Source: Lachnospiraceae bacterium UBA2734
GTDB lineage: Bacteria; Bacillota; Clostridia; Lachnospirales; Lachnospiraceae
Length of the DNA: 6,478 bases
Assembly (NCBI GenBank): GCA_002353635.1
Contig: DEKA01000054.1
Span: 1 to 6,478, forward strand
Reading direction: 5' to 3'
Part shown: one piece after another, positions 6,462 to 6,478 of the stretch
Layout: every line of letters starts with the position of its first letter
Position numbering within the stretch: the first letter of the stretch is position 1
Notes under the pieces: generated by a model
Databases searched by the model: none
The model's input: only the letters and a program-made list of their open reading frames with translations
What the model was told of the DNA's origin: nothing
Made by a program: the position numbers and the translations under genes

Positions 6462-6478
6462 TTATTCCTCGCTGAGGC
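6462..6478 (-). CDS. Possible last codons of an upstream gene (very partial)
   Basis: In one minus-strand frame the edge of the window reads Leu-Ser-Glu-Glu then TAA at 6464-6462, overlapping the Shine-Dalgarno region of the GT-C gene. Such an overlap is common inside operons and would mean the run continues upstream. Five codons cannot identify a gene, and a stop in a random frame is easily met, so this is only a pointer. Confidence 0.2.

Noticed and set aside
1..6478. CRISPR arrays, insertion sequences, tRNA or rRNA genes, phage or defence genes
   Set aside because: No spaced direct repeats, transposase-like frames, terminal inverted repeats of an element, or structural RNA gene signatures other than the T-box were seen.

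Overview
The window is about 6.5 kb of ordinary-looking bacterial chromosome in which every supported gene lies on the minus strand. A phenylalanine-type T-box leader ahead of pheS, Gram-positive-like promoter and Shine-Dalgarno sequences, and a surface-glycan gene set with an MBOAT acyltransferase and its SGNH partner all point to a Firmicute. A Clostridia or Lachnospiraceae-like anaerobe of moderate GC is my inference; no marker in the window fixes the genus.

Read in the direction of transcription (high to low coordinates), the first block (6459 to 1391) is a run of four genes with short gaps: a 554-residue GT-C-fold membrane glycosyltransferase, a 139-residue membrane protein with no recognised family, a 539-residue MBOAT O-acyltransferase, and a 393-residue membrane-anchored SGNH/GDSL-like protein. 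The gaps are 44, 59 and 79 bases, no convincing internal promoter is visible, and the block probably began upstream of the window. The likely joint role is building and O-acylating a cell-surface polysaccharide or glycolipid: GT-C adds a sugar from a polyprenyl-phosphate donor outside the membrane, MBOAT passes an acyl group across, and the SGNH protein transfers or edits it. The chemistry of glycan and acyl group cannot be read from the sequence.

The second block (about 1376 to 1) begins with a long inverted repeat after the SGNH gene. A near-consensus sigma-A promoter (TTGACG, 17 bases, TATAAT) follows, then a complete T-box leader with a UUC specifier, a T-box element and a 13-bp terminator, then pheS, the alpha subunit of phenylalanyl-tRNA synthetase. 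The last few codons of pheS run off the left edge, and pheT would be expected beyond it. The gene-free stretch 969 to 1390 is therefore filled by this regulatory leader and the inverted repeat.

I see no mobile elements, CRISPR arrays, tRNA or rRNA genes. The parts most worth a second look are the uncharacterised 139-residue protein inside the acylation cassette and the departures of the SGNH partner from the usual catalytic motifs. I do not see evidence of a wholly new system.
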